Positions 47,588 to 49,210 of a DNA stretch of 49,210 nt are shown here, piece after piece. The translations under genes and the position numbers were made by a program. This stretch comes from a virus. Where the stretch lies: the IMG/VR virus record IMGVR_UViG_3300025141_000157, positions 1-49,210 of that record, one strand, 5' to 3'. The notes under the pieces were generated by a model, which did not search any database, had not been told where the DNA came from, and saw nothing but the letters and a program-made list of their open reading frames with translations. Each line of letters starts with the position of its first letter. Positions within the stretch are counted from its first letter, which is position 1.

Positions 47588-48280
47588 ATGAGAGTATTAG
47601 AAGCAAGAGAAATCGGTCATGGTATATTAGTTGAACATGACGGGCATCTTTCACCAGATGATAATAAAGGCATCTTAAGAGAGATGGCAAAAGATAATTT
47701 CGATGGTGAAATATATATGAACGCTATACTCCAAAAATACAACACTCCGAATAGGAATGGTAGGATATATCCAGAAGAGATATTAAAAAGAGAAAATGAA
47801 AGATACCAGGATGTTATAAAAAGAGGTGGTGCGATATCAGAACTTAACCATCCAGAATCATCACTTATAGATTTAGATAGAGCTTCTCACATAATCACAG
47901 AAACATGGTGGGATGGAAATAGACTAATAGGTAAACTTAAATTGTTAACATCCCCAGGTTATTTAAAAGAAGGTGTAATATCCTGTGTTGGTGATATGGC
48001 AGCAAATTTATTAAGACAAGGCGTTACATTAGGTATTTCCTCTCGAGGAGTAGGTTCCTTAACTAAGAATGGTGAATATAATGAAGTACAAGAGGACTTT
48101 GAGTTAATTTGTTTTGATTTAGTCTCTTCACCGTCAACCCCAGGGTCTTATTTATTTAAGGAAGATGAAAATGCTGACAGTGTAGACGAACCTACAGAAG
48201 TGATAGAATCCTCCAAATCAGGAGGTGTAAATAAGTCATTATCTATGATGTCCAAACTGGACAACTTCTTAAATAGATAA
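47588..48280 (+). CDS. Prohead core protease, T4 gp21-like
   Basis: The 230-residue product has the caudoviral prohead protease pattern: Y-N-T-P-N-R-N-G-R-I-Y-P, then E-L-N-H-P-E with H88 as the likely catalytic histidine, G-I-S-S-R-G-V-G with the serine at 151 or 152, and F-D-L-V-S-S-P-S with D177. The fold is shared with herpesvirus assemblins. In T4 the enzyme cuts after [L/I]-x-E in core, capsid and internal proteins. The many leader-like N-termini in this window that end in that motif are its predicted substrates. The next gene encodes a scaffold-like protein, as in T4. Confidence 0.93.
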   Translation: MRVLEAREIGHGILVEHDGHLSPDDNKGILREMAKDNFDGEIYMNAILQKYNTPNRNGRIYPEEILKRENERYQDVIKRGGAISELNHPESSLIDLDRASHIITETWWDGNRLIGKLKLLTSPGYLKEGVISCVGDMAANLLRQGVTLGISSRGVGSLTKNGEYNEVQEDFELICFDLVSSPSTPGSYLFKEDENADSVDEPTEVIESSKSGGVNKSLSMMSKLDNFLNR

Positions 48281-48319
48281 ATTCCCCACTAAAAACCCGG
48301 AAATAAGGATTTTTTACAA

Positions 48320-48380
48320 AAAGTTTATATTTATTATAAACCCTGCTGCGGTATGCAGTGCGGTATAATAATAAACTTTT
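48320..48380. repeat. Long inverted repeat around a structured loop
   Basis: The arms AAAAGTTTAT-ATT-TATTATA and TATAATAATAAACTTTT pair over 17 bases with one three-base bulge. The 22-23-base GC-rich loop holds its own small hairpin (CTGC, GGTAT, GCAG). A TATTTATT box (48328-48335) lies within the left arm. This occupies most of the gap between the protease and scaffold genes. Confidence 0.65.
48328..48335 (+). promoter_or_regulatory. TATTTATT variant box upstream of the scaffold-like gene
   Basis: The box lies 62 bases before the GTG at 48398. Use of it would place the GC-rich hairpin in the 5' leader of the scaffold message. Confidence 0.35.
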
Positions 48381-48397
48381 AAAAAAATAAAAAAAAC

Positions 48398-49210
48398 GTG
48401 AGCGAATCAATTTTAGAAAAAGCGTTGCTCGAGGCGGAACAGTTGGAAGAAACTATGAAGTCTAATGCAAAAGAAATACTTTCTTCGACAATGAAGGAAG
48501 AAATTCACGAACTAGTAAAAGAATCGTTGAATCAAGACGATTACCTTAAGGAGCAAGAAGAAGAAGAAGAAGTTGATGTTTTAGATATTGAGGATGACAT
48601 GGAGGGTGAAGAACCTGAAATGGAATTAGCTATATCTGATGACATGGAACTTGATATTGAGGACGAGACAGACGACGTAGAGTTACCTGAACTGCCACCT
48701 CTAGATTTAACATTAGCATCCGATGAAGAAGTATTAAAAGTATTTAAAGCAATGGGAGACGAAGACGGAATTATCATCCAACAGGACGATGATGAAATTG
48801 AGTTAACCGATAATACTACTGATGCTGAATACATCATTAAATTAGAAGAAAGCAAAAAAATCAAAACTATGAAAAAAGCAGTAAACGAAAACAAAACAGA
48901 AGTGTCGGAAATGGAGGACATGGATAACATGGACGAAATGGACGATATGGAAGATGACGTAGTTTATGAAATTGAGCTATCTGAAGATGATGTTATAGGT
49001 ACTAGTAATACTGGTGCTGAAGACGAATCCGGTTCTTCCGAAGATGAAGAAGCATTGAAAGATGCTGATGCATATGAGGATAAAACTAATATAGAAGTAA
49101 CAGAAGGGGGAGCTAAAAAAGGCGACCAATCTGCAACTCATAGAGATTATATGAAGGAAGGTGGTGCAAAGAAGGGAGACCAATCTGCAACACATAGAGA
49201 TTATATGAAG
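48398..49210 (+). CDS. Acidic prohead scaffold-like protein, GTG start, 3' end outside the window
   Basis: A GTG at 48398 opens a frame that runs to the window edge (271 codons); an upstream in-frame stop lies at 48380-48382. The start S-E-S-I-L-E-K-A-L-L-E-A-E-Q is helical and contains I-L-E. The rest is very acidic with Met-Asp stretches (M-D-N-M-D-E-M-D-D-M-E-D-D). The last 36 codons are two copies of an 18-residue repeat. In T4 the scaffold gp22 follows protease gp21, so position and composition both fit. The internal acidic repeats also resemble the protein at 38739. The major capsid gene would be expected next. Confidence 0.8.
   Translation, partial: MSESILEKALLEAEQLEETMKSNAKEILSSTMKEEIHELVKESLNQDDYLKEQEEEEEVDVLDIEDDMEGEEPEMELAISDDMELDIEDETDDVELPELPPLDLTLASDEEVLKVFKAMGDEDGIIIQQDDDEIELTDNTTDAEYIIKLEESKKIKTMKKAVNENKTEVSEMEDMDNMDEMDDMEDDVVYEIELSEDDVIGTSNTGAEDESGSSEDEEALKDADAYEDKTNIEVTEGGAKKGDQSATHRDYMKEGGAKKGDQSATHRDYMK
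49103..49210 (+). repeat. Tandem 54-bp repeat, two units to the window edge
   Basis: The units at 49103-49156 and 49157-49210 encode the same 18 residues, E-G-G-A-K-K-G-D-Q-S-A-T-H-R-D-Y-M-K. They differ only at synonymous positions. More copies may continue outside the window. Confidence 0.9.

Noticed and set aside
48281-48315. Terminator after the prohead protease
   Set aside because: The possible stem AAAAACCC/GGATTTTT pairs only two bases before a mismatch and is too weak.
48541-48930. Minus-strand serine-rich ORF in the scaffold-like gene
   Set aside because: It is the complement of an acidic repeat frame, which always yields serine-rich antisense frames; the plus frame is supported by position and GTG start.
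1-49210. The window as bacterial chromosome because of dnaK, clpC-like, ssrA and trxA
   Set aside because: Terminase, portal, prohead protease and scaffold-like genes in T4-like order, many small unknown genes, and no housekeeping neighbours such as grpE or dnaJ make a large phage genome the better reading.

Overview
The window looks like about 49 kb of a large, AT-rich, T4-like myovirus genome whose host is probably a member of the Bacteroidota. The phage call rests on a packaging and prohead block in T4-like order at the right end: large terminase (42670-44415), portal (44460-46295), two helical unknowns, prohead protease (47588-48280) and an acidic scaffold-like gene that runs off the edge. 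The Bacteroidota call rests on promoters of the form TTTG-N19/20-TAnnTTTG, on the lack of Shine-Dalgarno sequences, and on signal peptides ending in YSQD or SAQN.

Layout. 1-14718: the 3' part of one giant cysteine-rich repeat gene, open at the window start. 14720-18448: small membrane proteins and proteins with short N-terminal leaders. 18496-21971: an accessory block with two secreted CAP-domain proteins, thioredoxin, a two-helix membrane protein and an outer-membrane beta-barrel. 22022-28362: small unknowns, then a run of leader-bearing proteins, two with hydrophobic segments. 28392-28802: a tmRNA on the minus strand. 28806-32682: a SprT-like protease, an M20/M42-type peptidase and a leader-bearing HExxH protein. 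32703-36796: divergent ClpC-like ATPase and full-length DnaK genes around a shared regulatory region. 36870-42638: glutaredoxin, KTSC protein, nucleotidyltransferase-like protein, acidic Met-Asp repeat protein and more leader proteins. 42670-49210: packaging and prohead block.

The strongest candidate for an undescribed system is a dispersed set of about 14 otherwise unrelated proteins. Each starts with a short amphipathic leader that ends at [L/I]-x-E, the site type cut by T4 gp21 prohead proteases. The window also encodes such a protease. I read these proteins as capsid-targeted cargo, possibly injected with the DNA. Recognisable cargo includes a HELTH metalloprotease-like protein, a nucleotidyltransferase-like protein and two proteins with hydrophobic segments.

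Two promoter classes seem to divide the genes. Accessory genes carry host-type boxes. Leader and morphogenesis genes carry TATTTATA. In seven genes one of these boxes sits exactly four bases before the ATG, which suggests leaderless transcripts. DnaK, ClpC and tmRNA look like phage-owned protein quality control. Thioredoxin and glutaredoxin may bear on the redox state of the cysteine-rich giant. No tRNA, CRISPR array, insertion sequence, integrase or replication gene is visible, and no stretch over 300 bases lacks a gene.
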